Source of the DNA: Gillisella vitis | Lineage (GTDB): Bacteria; Pseudomonadota; Alphaproteobacteria; Rhizobiales; Rhizobiaceae | Assembly: GCF_014204625.1 (NCBI RefSeq) | Contig: NZ_JACHLU010000001.1 | Location: 62,001 to 126,000, forward strand | Length of the DNA stretch: 64,000 bases | Direction: 5' to 3' | Shown: piece after piece, positions 8,535-16,491 of the stretch | Layout: the number at the start of each line of letters is the position of its first letter | Numbering within the stretch: the first letter of the stretch is position 1 | Program-made: the position numbers and the translations under genes | The notes under the pieces: generated by a model | Databases searched by the model: none | The model's input: only the letters and a program-made list of their open reading frames with translations | What the model was told of the DNA's origin: nothing

Positions 8535-9002
8535 ATGGAACAGCTTGATCGCTTTGATCGGCACATCATCGACATCATTCAGCGCAATTGTCAGATGAAA
8601 GCGGAGGCCATTGCAGAAGAGGTTGGTCTCTCAGCATCGGCGGTGCAAAGACGCCTCAAACGTCTGCGTGAAGACGCTGTCGTGAAAGGTGAAGTTGCCA
8701 TTATTGATCGAAAAGCCACAGGACACCCAATGGTGTTTATTGTGGGCATGGAAATTGAGCGGGATAATTACGACGCTCTGGCACGGTTTCGTATCTGGGC
8801 CGATCGGCAGGATCACATTCAGCAGGTTTATTATGTGACCGGACAGGTTGATCTGATCGCCATTATCACCGCAAGAGATGTCGAGCATTATGACGATATT
8901 GCCGCCGTGCTCATGGCGGAAAATCCGCAGATCCGACGGATGCACACCAATGTCGTTTTGAGAGACATCAAGCTCAGCCTGTTCGTCCCCATGGCAAAGT
9001 AG
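8535..9002 (+). CDS. Lrp/AsnC-family transcriptional regulator
   Basis: The 155-residue protein has an N-terminal winged helix-turn-helix (LDRFDRHIIDIIQRNCQMKAE...SASAVQRRLKRLRED, about residues 3-50) and a C-terminal RAM domain with VYYVTGQVDLIAIITARD. Both are standard for Lrp/AsnC regulators, which sense amino acids. ATG 8535 follows AAAGGA. It is divergent from the amino-acid importer and is followed by an aminohydrolase gene, so it probably answers to the imported amino acid or a product of it. Confidence 0.93.
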   Translation: MEQLDRFDRHIIDIIQRNCQMKAEAIAEEVGLSASAVQRRLKRLREDAVVKGEVAIIDRKATGHPMVFIVGMEIERDNYDALARFRIWADRQDHIQQVYYVTGQVDLIAIITARDVEHYDDIAAVLMAENPQIRRMHTNVVLRDIKLSLFVPMAK

Positions 9003-9108
9003 AACCAAAAGAAAAGCCCGGCTTTAAAAAACGCATCATTAACGGATTCCGATATTGCGATTTATGCCGTAAGACAAAGGACATCAATTGCCACACGGAA
9101 CAGGTTCA

Positions 9109-9930
9109 ATGAGCGAAAACAGCTATTACACCGCATTTGGCGGCTTGCCGCCTCAAACTCAACTTCTTTCAGGAAAAGCGGTTTTCACCAATGCATATGC
9201 CGTCATCCCCAAAGGGGTCATGAGTGATATTGTCACCAGTCTTTTACCCCATTGGGACAAATCCAAAGCCTGGATCATTGCCCGTCCGATGACTGGCTTT
9301 TCCGAAACATTCTCACAATATATCATGCAAGTGGAACCGGGTGGCGGCAGCGAAAAACCGGAGATGGACCCACGAGCACAAGCCGCTCTCTTTATGGTCG
9401 AAGGATCATTGACGATCACTTTTGAGGGCAAGTCACATCAACTGACAGCAGGTTCCTTTGCTTTTCTGCCTGCCGGCTCTCACTGGACATTGCGCAACAA
9501 CAGCCAGCATCCGGTGAAGTTTCATTGGGTTCGAAAAGCGTTTCAGCCCGTTGAAGGTCTGGACGCACCGCCTGCGATCTTCACGCACGAAAACAATCAC
9601 GACATCGCCATGATGCCCAACACCAATGGAGCCTGGGGAACCACCCGTTTCATTGACCCAGATGATATTCGTTATGATTTTCATTTGAATATCGTCACAT
9701 TTCAGCCGGGTGGCATTATTCCCTTTATGGAAACCCATGTGATGGAACATGGGCTTTATGTGCTGGAGGGCAAAGCTGTCTATCGCTTGAACGAAGACTG
9801 GGTCGAGGTCGAAGCGGGCGATTTCATGTGGTTGCGCGCCTTTTGTCCTCAGGCCTGCTATGCTGGTGGCCCTGGCCGATTTCGTTACCTGCTCTATAAG
9901 GATGTGAACCGCCACGCACGCCTGTGGTAG
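9109..9930 (+). CDS. allE: (S)-ureidoglycine aminohydrolase
   Basis: The protein is a bicupin of about 273 residues. The enzyme converts (S)-ureidoglycine to (S)-ureidoglycolate, releasing ammonia, in purine (allantoin) breakdown. The C-terminal cupin carries the Mn-binding pattern: Glu and two His in PFMETHVMEHGLYVLEG and a Gln in CPQACYAGG; FRYLLYKDVNRHARLW at the end is typical. ATG 9109 has an AGG site; TTG 9088 after AAAGGA would add seven residues and is a real alternative. No other allantoin genes are adjacent; the nucleoside salvage operon near 36-44 kb is the only purine link in the window. Confidence 0.88.
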   Translation: MSENSYYTAFGGLPPQTQLLSGKAVFTNAYAVIPKGVMSDIVTSLLPHWDKSKAWIIARPMTGFSETFSQYIMQVEPGGGSEKPEMDPRAQAALFMVEGSLTITFEGKSHQLTAGSFAFLPAGSHWTLRNNSQHPVKFHWVRKAFQPVEGLDAPPAIFTHENNHDIAMMPNTNGAWGTTRFIDPDDIRYDFHLNIVTFQPGGIIPFMETHVMEHGLYVLEGKAVYRLNEDWVEVEAGDFMWLRAFCPQACYAGGPGRFRYLLYKDVNRHARLW

Positions 9931-9938
9931 AAGTTTTG

Positions 9939-9996
9939 TTCTCGTTTGTCTTATCAGGACGACCGGGTTCCCTTTTCTTTAGCAAACTCTAGAATT
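9939..9996. repeat. dispersed rhizobial intergenic repeat, copy 2 (degenerate)
   Basis: TTCTCGTTTGTCTTATCAGG, CCGGGTTCCCTTTTC and CAAACTCTAGAATTTTG follow the same order as the repeat near 39.1 kb and the reverse of that near 45.0 kb. It lies between the stop codons of two convergent genes. Confidence 0.5.
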
Positions 9997-10001
9997 TTGA
10001 T

Positions 10002-10029
10002 CTCCGCCTCATGAAATCCTGAGGCGGAG
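10002..10029. terminator. hairpin between allE and repC
   Basis: A perfect 10-bp stem CTCCGCCTCA / TGAGGCGGAG with an 8-nt loop lies 29 nt downstream of the repC stop and 71 nt after the aminohydrolase stop. The genes converge, so it can end both transcripts. A T-run (TTTTTTT near 10050) lies between it and repC rather than after it. Confidence 0.6.
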
Positions 10030-10057
10030 GCCCATTGATAGTCCCTCGCAGATTTTT

Positions 10058-11287
10058 TTAATTTACACTCTGTTTTTGTGGACCGTCACCCGGCTTGTCA
10101 AGCGCCAGCAGCATCGGATAGACGCTGAATTTTCCAGCTTCAGCTTTCATTGTCAGCGTGCGCAAATATCCGCCAGGCGACCTTATTGTTTCAGCATGTT
10201 CCAGCATCACGGCCACAGTGACGGCGGCTGCCTGATCTCCCATAATCTGTTTTGCCTTTAACCAGGCATCAGGCGAAATACCCAGCATGGTTCTGACCAG
10301 ATCGGCTGTTTGTATAAAATCATTCCAGCTTGCAATGCCGCTTTTCGCATAATCGTTCATTTGAGAGCACAGCATCTTTAGTTTTGTCAGGCTGATGGCA
10401 ATCTTGCGTTCGTTATCTTTGACGGGTTCGGCGGCGACATTCATTTTCTCTATGCTTTTATATTCAAGTTTAAGTTCTGTATTTGAATTCTGTTGGTGCT
10501 GCTCAAAATCATCATCATTGCCGCTCATTTCATGTTCTGAAAGGCTTGAAAGATATGCGTTTTCCACTTCTGAACGAAGCGCACGCATCTGTTCAATGAG
10601 CAGGCTTAAGTCGCCGCTATGTCTGCGTCGAGCGACATCCCCGGCTGTCATCTGATAACGTAGAAAATAATCGTCCCAAGGACCCGTCCTCCCCTCTTCC
10701 AGGGCAAGTCCAATAATACGGGAAGCGTCTCTCAAGAGCACTGTAATCTCACCGCGCAATGCTCTTGCAAGCTTTGCTTCGGCTCTGGCCGCTTCAGCGG
10801 CACTGTAAATTTCTTCTGCCCGCAGCACAAATGGCGCAAGATCAAAGCCAAAGGCATCTTCAACCAATCCCGCATCATCTCGGCGGCAAAAGCGTTTGCC
10901 ATTGGCGCTATCACGACGAAAGATCATTCCCGCTTCCACAAGGCTAGCCAAGTGCCTGCGAATGGTTGCGGGTGCCATTCCTCGGGCACGAAACGAAAGC
11001 TCTCTGTTGGACGGAAAAACAATAATCGGCTGACGTCCATCAAGCTCACGATCGGCCGTAAAGCTCACCAATGCTTCCAACAAGCAAATCGTCCGGTCAC
11101 CAAGGTCATAGGTCTGCCTTGCCTCGGTCAAAGCCCGCAAAAGTTGCCACTTGTCAACGCGGCCAGAGGCATTGCCACCTTCGCCACGGCGTAACTGTTC
11201 CTGACGTTCTCCAACTTTTGCCTGCCGGGCCAAGACACGGCTCGTCAATCGCCCACCGCCAAACGGTGTCGTCGCAAGTCTTTCCAT
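10058..11287 (-). CDS. repC: RepC replication initiator of a repABC replicon
   Basis: RepC is the initiator protein of repABC plasmids and chromids and binds an origin inside its own gene. The 409-residue frame starts MERLATTPFGGGRLTSRVLA, resembling the conserved RepC N-terminus with TTPFG and R-rich stretch; ATG 11287 follows GGAG. The frame stays open up to 11335 (16 extra residues), so ATG 11335 is possible. A DNA-binding region (ATIRRHLASLVEAGMIFRR) and the C-terminal GDQAAAVTVAVMLEHAE block are recognisable. It is the third gene of repA-repB-repC, separated from repB by about 500 bp that carries the counter-transcribed RNA. Confidence 0.95.
   Translation of the reverse strand: MERLATTPFGGGRLTSRVLARQAKVGERQEQLRRGEGGNASGRVDKWQLLRALTEARQTYDLGDRTICLLEALVSFTADRELDGRQPIIVFPSNRELSFRARGMAPATIRRHLASLVEAGMIFRRDSANGKRFCRRDDAGLVEDAFGFDLAPFVLRAEEIYSAAEAARAEAKLARALRGEITVLLRDASRIIGLALEEGRTGPWDDYFLRYQMTAGDVARRRHSGDLSLLIEQMRALRSEVENAYLSSLSEHEMSGNDDDFEQHQQNSNTELKLEYKSIEKMNVAAEPVKDNERKIAISLTKLKMLCSQMNDYAKSGIASWNDFIQTADLVRTMLGISPDAWLKAKQIMGDQAAAVTVAVMLEHAETIRSPGGYLRTLTMKAEAGKFSVYPMLLALDKPGDGPQKQSVN
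10430..10545. other. probable replication origin inside repC
   Basis: A markedly AT-rich stretch interrupts the otherwise GC-rich repC gene. It encodes a polar, low-complexity segment (NDDDFEQHQQNSNTELKLEY). Origins of repABC replicons are known to lie in such an AT-rich block in the central part of repC. The position is from composition; no iterons were found by eye. Confidence 0.6.
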
Positions 11288-11345
11288 CGCTTTTGCTCCA
11301 CAAACGGAGACAAGCCGCCCCATACCAGCAGGCATGAATCATTGG

Positions 11346-11362
11346 CGTATCAACAAGATACG
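11346..11362 (-). promoter_or_regulatory. hairpin in the repC mRNA leader
   Basis: CGTATC-TTGTT-GATACG (read on the minus strand) lies just before the first possible repC start. In repABC systems, pairing with the counter-transcribed RNA changes folding of this leader and controls access to the repC ribosome site. The stem is seen; its role is inferred from the family. Confidence 0.45.
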
Positions 11363-11451
11363 TCCAAGAACCCATACATGTTCGAAGATCGCCATCAACC
11401 TCGTGCACCAACACAAACGCACGGCACAAAAGGGCGCAAAGCAACGCCACG

Positions 11452-11467
11452 TCCGCAAGTGTGCGGA
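11452..11467. repeat. short palindrome upstream of the ctRNA promoter
   Basis: TCCGCA-AGTG-TGCGGA forms a 6-bp stem with a 4-nt loop, directly before the TTGACT box of the antisense RNA. In the repC leader transcript it forms a further hairpin. Confidence 0.4.
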
Positions 11468-11473
11468 AGAGTC

Positions 11474-11557
11474 TTGACTTTTAACGCCGGAAGTGATTCT
11501 CTTAGATTGCTACATAGAAGAGGGCTTCCGAGATGGTGACGTTTTGGGGCCTTTTTT
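11474..11557 (+). ncRNA. counter-transcribed RNA of the repABC replicon (with promoter)
   Basis: The RNA runs opposite to repC in the repB-repC gap, where repABC plasmids encode a roughly 50-nt antisense RNA that limits repC expression and sets incompatibility. TTGACT at 11474-11479 is a good -35; the -10 is poorly defined (TTCTCT or TTAGAT, 11498-11507). The RNA would start near 11510 and end in a hairpin from GGCTTC (11523-11528) to GGGGCC (11546-11551), with G-U pairs, followed by six T at 11552-11557, a standard intrinsic terminator. Confidence 0.75.
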
Positions 11558-11790
11558 CTTGTCTCAGCACGACCTTTCACATTGTGACAAAATAAGAAAT
11601 AGACATCCGATTATGGGTGCCTATCAAACATGTTAACCGCTCATCACACGCTAACGCATTGCGTTGTTGAGCTGAATCAACTTGTGAACCGTTCCCCGCC
11701 TGGCAGAGACAATTCTCAAGACCTGATTTCGATATTTCCCGGCAATTCAGTGCGGGAATATCGTGATTGTAAAATCAGCCGCGCCGAAAC
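11558..11790. promoter_or_regulatory. repB-repC intergenic remainder with small palindromes
   Basis: No gene is seen here. Two small inverted repeats occur: AACGCATTGCGTT at 11653-11665 and GTTGA-GCTGAA-TCAAC at 11666-11681. They abut each other and could bind RepB or shape the repC leader. They do not match the 16-bp GTT-N4-GC-N4-AAC pattern reported for several repABC parS sites. Confidence 0.35.
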
Positions 11791-12876
11791 CTAATTCCGT
11801 GCGCAAGCCAGATAGGCGGCATAATCAGCGGCCAGCCGCTCCTCAAATCCGCCCAGAAAACCGGGGTCTGCTTCGGCCAGAAACTCGACTTTCAAACGGC
11901 GCCCTTGTCTCATCACCCGGGCGAACGTCCTTCCGTCCGGGCCTCGCACATCTTCTGGCTCAGCCCGTTCTACGGGTGCCTTGCGTGACAGGGCTTCATA
12001 CAGCTTCTGAAACCGCTCATCTGACGGCCAGGAGCGAAATTCATCCGTGGCCAACAAACCCGCAGCCCGTGCCTGACCTTGCTCATTTGAGAGCAATTGC
12101 CCAAGTGACATCCAACGTTCTCGCCCCGCCTTTGGAGCGGGGCCGATGGCACGGGCAAACCGATCCGGAACACTCTCAGCCACTTGAATCAAGCGGGATA
12201 ATTCGCTTTTCTGGACTGAGAGCGCATCGCCAATCACCTTGCGGTCAAATCCGCGCTCAACAAGCGCCCTGGCGAAAAGAGCACGCTCAATGAACGTCAA
12301 ATTGCGGCGTTCAGCATTTTCCTTGCCTTGTGCCAAAACAAGCTGGTCATCGCTCAAAGGACGCACCAGCGCCTTGATCCGAATGCCCAATCGTTTGGCT
12401 GCATTCAGTCTTCGATGGCCATAGGCCACCTGAAATCGCTCAGGATCGGAAGGATTGCGCCGCACCAGAATAGGCACCTGCTGCCCGCTCTCACGCATAC
12501 TCTCCACAAGCGCCAGAAAATCCGGGTCGTCTTTTTCCTGATCACTCAAGCGATCAGACACAAAAGAAGCGTCAATCACAGAGGTGTCGAGCGCCACGAC
12601 GCGCTCTCCTTCATCAAGCGCCTGCCGCAGGGCGCGAGCTTCCTCTGCCTCTCGGGTAATGGACGACAATGTCAGTCCCATTGCCTTGATGGCACCGGAT
12701 GCAGCGCGCGGCACCGCCACGCCGTGCGGCTCTGCGGGTGGTTCGGAAACCCGATCTGCGGCCACCGGAGCCGCCGTTTTTTTTTCAACCTCGGTGTCGG
12801 AAACTTCAATTTTCTGGGCCGGAGCCGGGTCAGAAAACAGTGCTCTCAATTCGCTTTTTCGGTTTTTCCCTATCAT
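11791..12876 (-). CDS. repB: RepB partition protein (ParB family)
   Basis: RepB binds the partition site and, with RepA, segregates the replicon. This 361-residue protein has a disordered N-terminus followed by the ParB domain: SMRESGQQVPILVRR, YGHRRLNAAKRLGI and KENAERRNLTFIERALFARAL (about residues 135-225), then a helix-turn-helix region (KVIGDALSVQKSELSRLIQVAE). ATG 12876 overlaps the repA stop by 4 bp (ATGA), so the two are translationally coupled. Length and order are typical. Confidence 0.95.
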   Translation of the reverse strand: MIGKNRKSELRALFSDPAPAQKIEVSDTEVEKKTAAPVAADRVSEPPAEPHGVAVPRAASGAIKAMGLTLSSITREAEEARALRQALDEGERVVALDTSVIDASFVSDRLSDQEKDDPDFLALVESMRESGQQVPILVRRNPSDPERFQVAYGHRRLNAAKRLGIRIKALVRPLSDDQLVLAQGKENAERRNLTFIERALFARALVERGFDRKVIGDALSVQKSELSRLIQVAESVPDRFARAIGPAPKAGRERWMSLGQLLSNEQGQARAAGLLATDEFRSWPSDERFQKLYEALSRKAPVERAEPEDVRGPDGRTFARVMRQGRRLKVEFLAEADPGFLGGFEERLAADYAAYLACARN

Positions 12877-14129
12877 TCTTTCCGTCCCCAGGCAGTGTGT
12901 ATCAACTGCTCGATTTCGGCATTGACCGATTCCAAAGCTTCAATGGCACGGTCATACGTGCCTCTGCTGAAGTTTTCCCGTCCAACTTCATAAAGTGTCT
13001 GCTTGGTCAGGCCCGCATCTGAAATCGCCGTGGATTTGACCATGGGGGATGTCAGAACCCGCTCACCAAACAGCGACCGAAGAAAACCAACAATCTGTGC
13101 CTGCGGTCCATCATTCGGCTCAAAGCGGGTGACAAGATAACGCAAAAAGTCAAAATTCAACGTGCCGCCAGCTTCGCGCACAACACTGAGAAGATCGGAT
13201 GTCATGAACAGAAATTGGCTCATGGATGCCACATCCAGCATTTGCGGATGAACTGTCACAATCACCGAAGTCGACGCACACAGGGCCGACAACGTCAGAT
13301 AGCCAAGCTGTGGTGGGCAATCGATAACAACAACATCGTAATCATCGGCCACGGTATGAAGTGCATCCTGCACCCGGGCAAAAAACAGGCTTTTGGCATC
13401 GCCACCCTTGCGCTCGGCAAGCGCTCTTGGCGTAACGTGTTCAAATTCCTGAAGCTCGAGATTGCCCGGCAGCAGATCAAGATTGTGAAAATAGGTCTTG
13501 CGAATAATGTCGCGCAACGGCCGCGCTTCCGCATCATAACGGATCGCACCGTAAATCGTATCATTGCCCACCAGATCAAGCTCTGGCTGATAACCGAACA
13601 GCGCCGAAAGCGATGCCTGTGGATCGAGATCCACGGCCAGCACCCGATGGCCTGTCATCGCAAGATATTGGGCCAGATGCACGGCAGACGTGGTCTTGCC
13701 GGAACCACCCTTGAAATTGGTCACGGATATAATCTGAAGATGCTCACCGCGGGATTCATCCCGCCATTTGACGTATGATCTGGCCTTGGAAACATTCCCC
13801 TTGGCCATGGCTTGCTCCGCCAGATAATGGCGCAGGGCGTCAATATCCGACAGCGAGTAATAGCGGCGCCCACCCGCACCAACAACGGGTGCCGGACCCT
13901 CTCCTGCCAGCGATAACTGGCGCAGATAACCGTCCGAAACACCAACAAGACGGGCGGCTTCGCCGGATGTGAATGTACGCAGGGTCTTGCGCGAGGACGG
14001 CGCAAACAGGCGCTCCCGCATGGCTTGCAACTGGGCAGACAATGCCTGAGCATCTTCCGCAATCGTTTCATCGGCGGGTCGCAAATCCATCTCCTGTTTT
14101 CCCGTTGCCATCATCGATGCAACCGCCAT
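12873..14129 (-). CDS. repA: RepA partition ATPase (ParA family)
   Basis: RepA drives partition and represses the rep operon. The 418-residue protein starts at ATG 14129 after GAGGA; a GTG at 14156 would add nine residues. It carries a MerR-like helix-turn-helix (TFTSGEAARLVGVSDGYLRQ, roughly residues 52-71) for operator binding. The deviant Walker A KGGSGKTT spans residues 140-147, followed by VLAVDLDPQASLSALFG and VVIDCPPQLG. It heads the operon repA-repB-repC read leftward. Confidence 0.95.
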   Translation of the reverse strand: MAVASMMATGKQEMDLRPADETIAEDAQALSAQLQAMRERLFAPSSRKTLRTFTSGEAARLVGVSDGYLRQLSLAGEGPAPVVGAGGRRYYSLSDIDALRHYLAEQAMAKGNVSKARSYVKWRDESRGEHLQIISVTNFKGGSGKTTSAVHLAQYLAMTGHRVLAVDLDPQASLSALFGYQPELDLVGNDTIYGAIRYDAEARPLRDIIRKTYFHNLDLLPGNLELQEFEHVTPRALAERKGGDAKSLFFARVQDALHTVADDYDVVVIDCPPQLGYLTLSALCASTSVIVTVHPQMLDVASMSQFLFMTSDLLSVVREAGGTLNFDFLRYLVTRFEPNDGPQAQIVGFLRSLFGERVLTSPMVKSTAISDAGLTKQTLYEVGRENFSRGTYDRAIEALESVNAEIEQLIHTAWGRKE

Positions 14130-14697
14130 AGCCGTGTCCTCAAATTCGCACGGCACCCAATGATTACCGCGCTCCTTGACCTATTCACTTCGTTGACCCG
14201 TTCACTTCATTCCGGTCTTGACCAAGACCTCTTCTTGAGGCGACGGCCCAGACAGACAATCCAGATCGAGGGCGATCCTCACAAAATTCGCTCTCTGCTG
14301 CATGGCTCCATCGTCAGATACCGCTGATGACTGATTCTCCATCACAATGATATACGCAGCCACAAGAAACTAACAGCGTCCACACCTTGTTACGGACAAA
14401 GAAGCAATGCACGGCAATTCGTCGTAAATTTGCACCAGGCTTTGATTCGGGTCAAGTGCACGCGAAATCTTCACAAATGCCGCGCATTCTTGATTGAAAT
14501 CTGCACACAGTGCATGTCTGGAAATTTTCAGATAAAACGAAAAAATATATAAAACAAATTCTTATGTTAAAATCTGACCCCGATTTTTTTACAGGGCACC
14601 GCAAGTTGGAGGACCATCCCGTTACAGGTCGGCTTCATTTTCAGGCCGAATGACAGGGTGCGGCGTTTGTCTCCAGTCGGTCAACCATAAAACCGCT
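14130..14697. promoter_or_regulatory. repA upstream region
   Basis: This stretch of about 570 bp has no convincing gene. It becomes AT-rich near 14520-14590 and contains CTGGAAATTTTCAG (14518-14531), an imperfect palindrome. On the minus strand TTGACCCG lies near 14450 and TATATCAT near 14350, but no well spaced pair was found. The repA promoter and a RepA operator must lie here. The preceding LacI-type gene ends at 14698 and reads in the same direction. Confidence 0.4.
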
Positions 14698-15714
14698 TCA
14701 GGCGGGCCGCACCGAGGTGCGCCAGACAGGGGATGCGTTGAAAACGAGTTTTTGTGTTTCACGGGTTTCGGAATCGGAATGATCGAGAAGATCGGCAATG
14801 GCATCGGCCATGCGCGTCAGCGGTTGGGCAAAGGTTGTCAGCCGATAGCCAAGCCAGCTCGCCAGTTCAATATCATCAAACCCGATAACGCAGACATCCT
14901 GCGGAATTTGCAATCCGAATTCAACCCTTGCGGCATCCATAAAGCCACAGGCAATCAGATCGGTCACACAAAAAACGCCCTCTGGCCGCTCGCGCACCGC
15001 AAGCAGTTGCCGTGCGGCCTCAACCCCTGTGGCGTAGCTGGTGGGCCCAGCCCGCAAGAGCTGGCAGGAATGTCCAGCTCTTAAAGCCTGCGCCATAAAC
15101 AGGTTTTCGCGGGCGACAAGACTGGGTGAGGCGATGGTGGACGAAACGATGGCAAGCCGCTGGCAGTTGGCCCTTGCCAGCATGTGATGCGCATCGACCA
15201 TGGCGGCAGCATAATCGATGGTGATATGATCAGGGCCTTCGAATTGTTCGGCACGGTTGATCAAAATCACATGCTGGCCGCTTTTGATGCAGGTTTCCAC
15301 CAGCGATGATGGTGGCGTTCCGGACAGCACAATCGTTGCCGAGGCGCGATAGTTCAATGTCTGGCGAAGGGCTGCATCAGCATTGGCCTCCCCCCCGGCG
15401 GTATTGATCACCATCACGGCGCGTTCCGCCAGTTGCAGACGCCGGGTCATGGCATTAAGCAGGCTTGCCTGATAGGGAGCATTGAGATCCGCTCCCAGAA
15501 TACAGACCGGACGGCTTTTTTCCTGACTAAGTCCTCGGGCCAGATGATTGACGTGATAACTCAAGGCTTCCGCAGCGGCCATGACGCGCGCCCGCGTCTC
15601 TTGGGAAACGCTGGCGCCCGGTGTGAATGTTCTGGAAACAGCAGAGCGCGACACGCCTGCGAGCTTGGCAACTTCAGCCGCACTTGCGATGCTCTTCGGT
15701 GATTTTGATCTCAT
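14698..15714 (-). CDS. LacI-family regulator of the phosphatase-ABC operon
   Basis: The 338-residue protein has an N-terminal LacI helix-turn-helix (SAAEVAKLAGVSRSAVSRTFTPGASVSQETRARVMAAAE, about residues 10-48), a hinge YHVNHLARGLS and a periplasmic-binding-like sensor with VIGFDDIELASWLGYRLTTFAQP near the end. The start overlaps the phosphatase stop by 4 bp (ATGA). It is the last gene of the operon permease, ATPase, binding protein, phosphatase, regulator. The palindrome at 20723-20738 upstream of the first gene is the best operator candidate. Confidence 0.92.
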   Translation of the reverse strand: MRSKSPKSIASAAEVAKLAGVSRSAVSRTFTPGASVSQETRARVMAAAEALSYHVNHLARGLSQEKSRPVCILGADLNAPYQASLLNAMTRRLQLAERAVMVINTAGGEANADAALRQTLNYRASATIVLSGTPPSSLVETCIKSGQHVILINRAEQFEGPDHITIDYAAAMVDAHHMLARANCQRLAIVSSTIASPSLVARENLFMAQALRAGHSCQLLRAGPTSYATGVEAARQLLAVRERPEGVFCVTDLIACGFMDAARVEFGLQIPQDVCVIGFDDIELASWLGYRLTTFAQPLTRMADAIADLLDHSDSETRETQKLVFNASPVWRTSVRPA

Positions 15715-16343
15715 ATTTGCACGTTTTCAAGCCCGAAACCCGCAGTCTTGAGCAGTTTGACCATATCCGCTGCCCGCCGCGCACTCTCCACCAGCACCGC
15801 CTTTGGCGCAGATTGCCACTCATCCGGGTGGAGTTGCCGCTGAACTCTGACATGAGCTATGGCCGCATCCAGCGTTGGGTAGCGATCTGGAAAATCCAGA
15901 TGCAGAAACAACGAGACCAGCGTCACCGAACGGCTGCGTCCACCTCGGCAATTGACCAGAATATTGCCCTTTTCACGGCGGGGATAGGAAGGCTTGTCAG
16001 GAAATTGTTGATCCAACGCGGAGCGGAGCAGGTGATAACCTGCCAGCATCATCACGTCCGGATTGCCGGGGCCATCAACAAGGCCGAGTTTGTAATAGCG
16101 CACCAGTCCGGTGCCATGGGTCATAAGATGCTCTGCCACACCTGTCTTTGCCTCGGAGACGATGTCAAGGTCAAGATTGACGGCGCAGTTGAGCACAATC
16201 CTGATCGCATGGCTTGCCAGCAATTGCGGATCAGCCGCACCATCCGAGCCACTGATGTAGAGATCAATGCCCCAGCCGGGAAGATTGCTCTCGATCAAGC
16301 TTATCGGCGGGCGTGGATAATGGTGGGTTTTGTCTGCGCACAT
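15711..16343 (-). CDS. dual-specificity/tyrosine phosphatase-like protein
   Basis: The 210-residue protein has a cysteine-phosphatase P-loop NCRGGRSRSV (Cys132, Arg138) with Asn in place of the usual His before the catalytic Cys. A candidate general acid is Asp90 in KLGLVDGPGN. The fold should be dual-specificity phosphatase-like, and no signal peptide is seen. ATG 16343 lies nine bases after GAAGG; GTG 16352 is less likely. Its place between an importer and its LacI regulator suggests it acts on an imported phosphorylated small molecule rather than on protein, but this is inference. Confidence 0.8.
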   Translation of the reverse strand: MCADKTHHYPRPPISLIESNLPGWGIDLYISGSDGAADPQLLASHAIRIVLNCAVNLDLDIVSEAKTGVAEHLMTHGTGLVRYYKLGLVDGPGNPDVMMLAGYHLLRSALDQQFPDKPSYPRREKGNILVNCRGGRSRSVTLVSLFLHLDFPDRYPTLDAAIAHVRVQRQLHPDEWQSAPKAVLVESARRAADMVKLLKTAGFGLENVQI

Positions 16344-16407
16344 GGTCGTCACCTTCAGTCTTCATGCAAGCCTGCTCGTCAGAGCAATGTTTGTTCTTCG
16401 ACAAGAA

Positions 16408-16435
16408 AGCGGCGTCCGTATGAGCGGACACCGCT
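16408..16435 (-). terminator. hairpin between binding-protein and phosphatase genes
   Basis: AGCGGCGTCCG and CGGACACCGCT pair with one C-A mismatch around a 6-nt loop. It lies 57 nt downstream of the binding-protein stop within the operon. On the minus strand TTCTTGTCG follows, so it may act as a partial terminator or as a 3' end protector of the upstream mRNA. Confidence 0.5.
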
Positions 16436-16450
16436 GCTGTGATGTCTGGA

Positions 16451-16485
16451 GTTTGTCTGCTTCAACCTGAATCTGACAGACTGTC
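16451..16485. repeat. dispersed intergenic repeat related to 45052-45090
   Basis: TTTGTCTGCTTCAACC followed by TGAATCTGACAGACTGTC closely matches the unit at 45052-45090 (TCTGTCTGGTTCAATC then TGAATCTGACGGGCTCTC). Both are imperfect palindromes lying between genes. Confidence 0.55.
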
Positions 16486-16491
16486 CTGCGG

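Noticed and set aside
11666..11681. GTTGA-GCTGAA-TCAAC as the partition site parS
   Set aside because: It does not match the GTT-N4-GC-N4-AAC pattern; no such site was found by eye in or around the rep operon.
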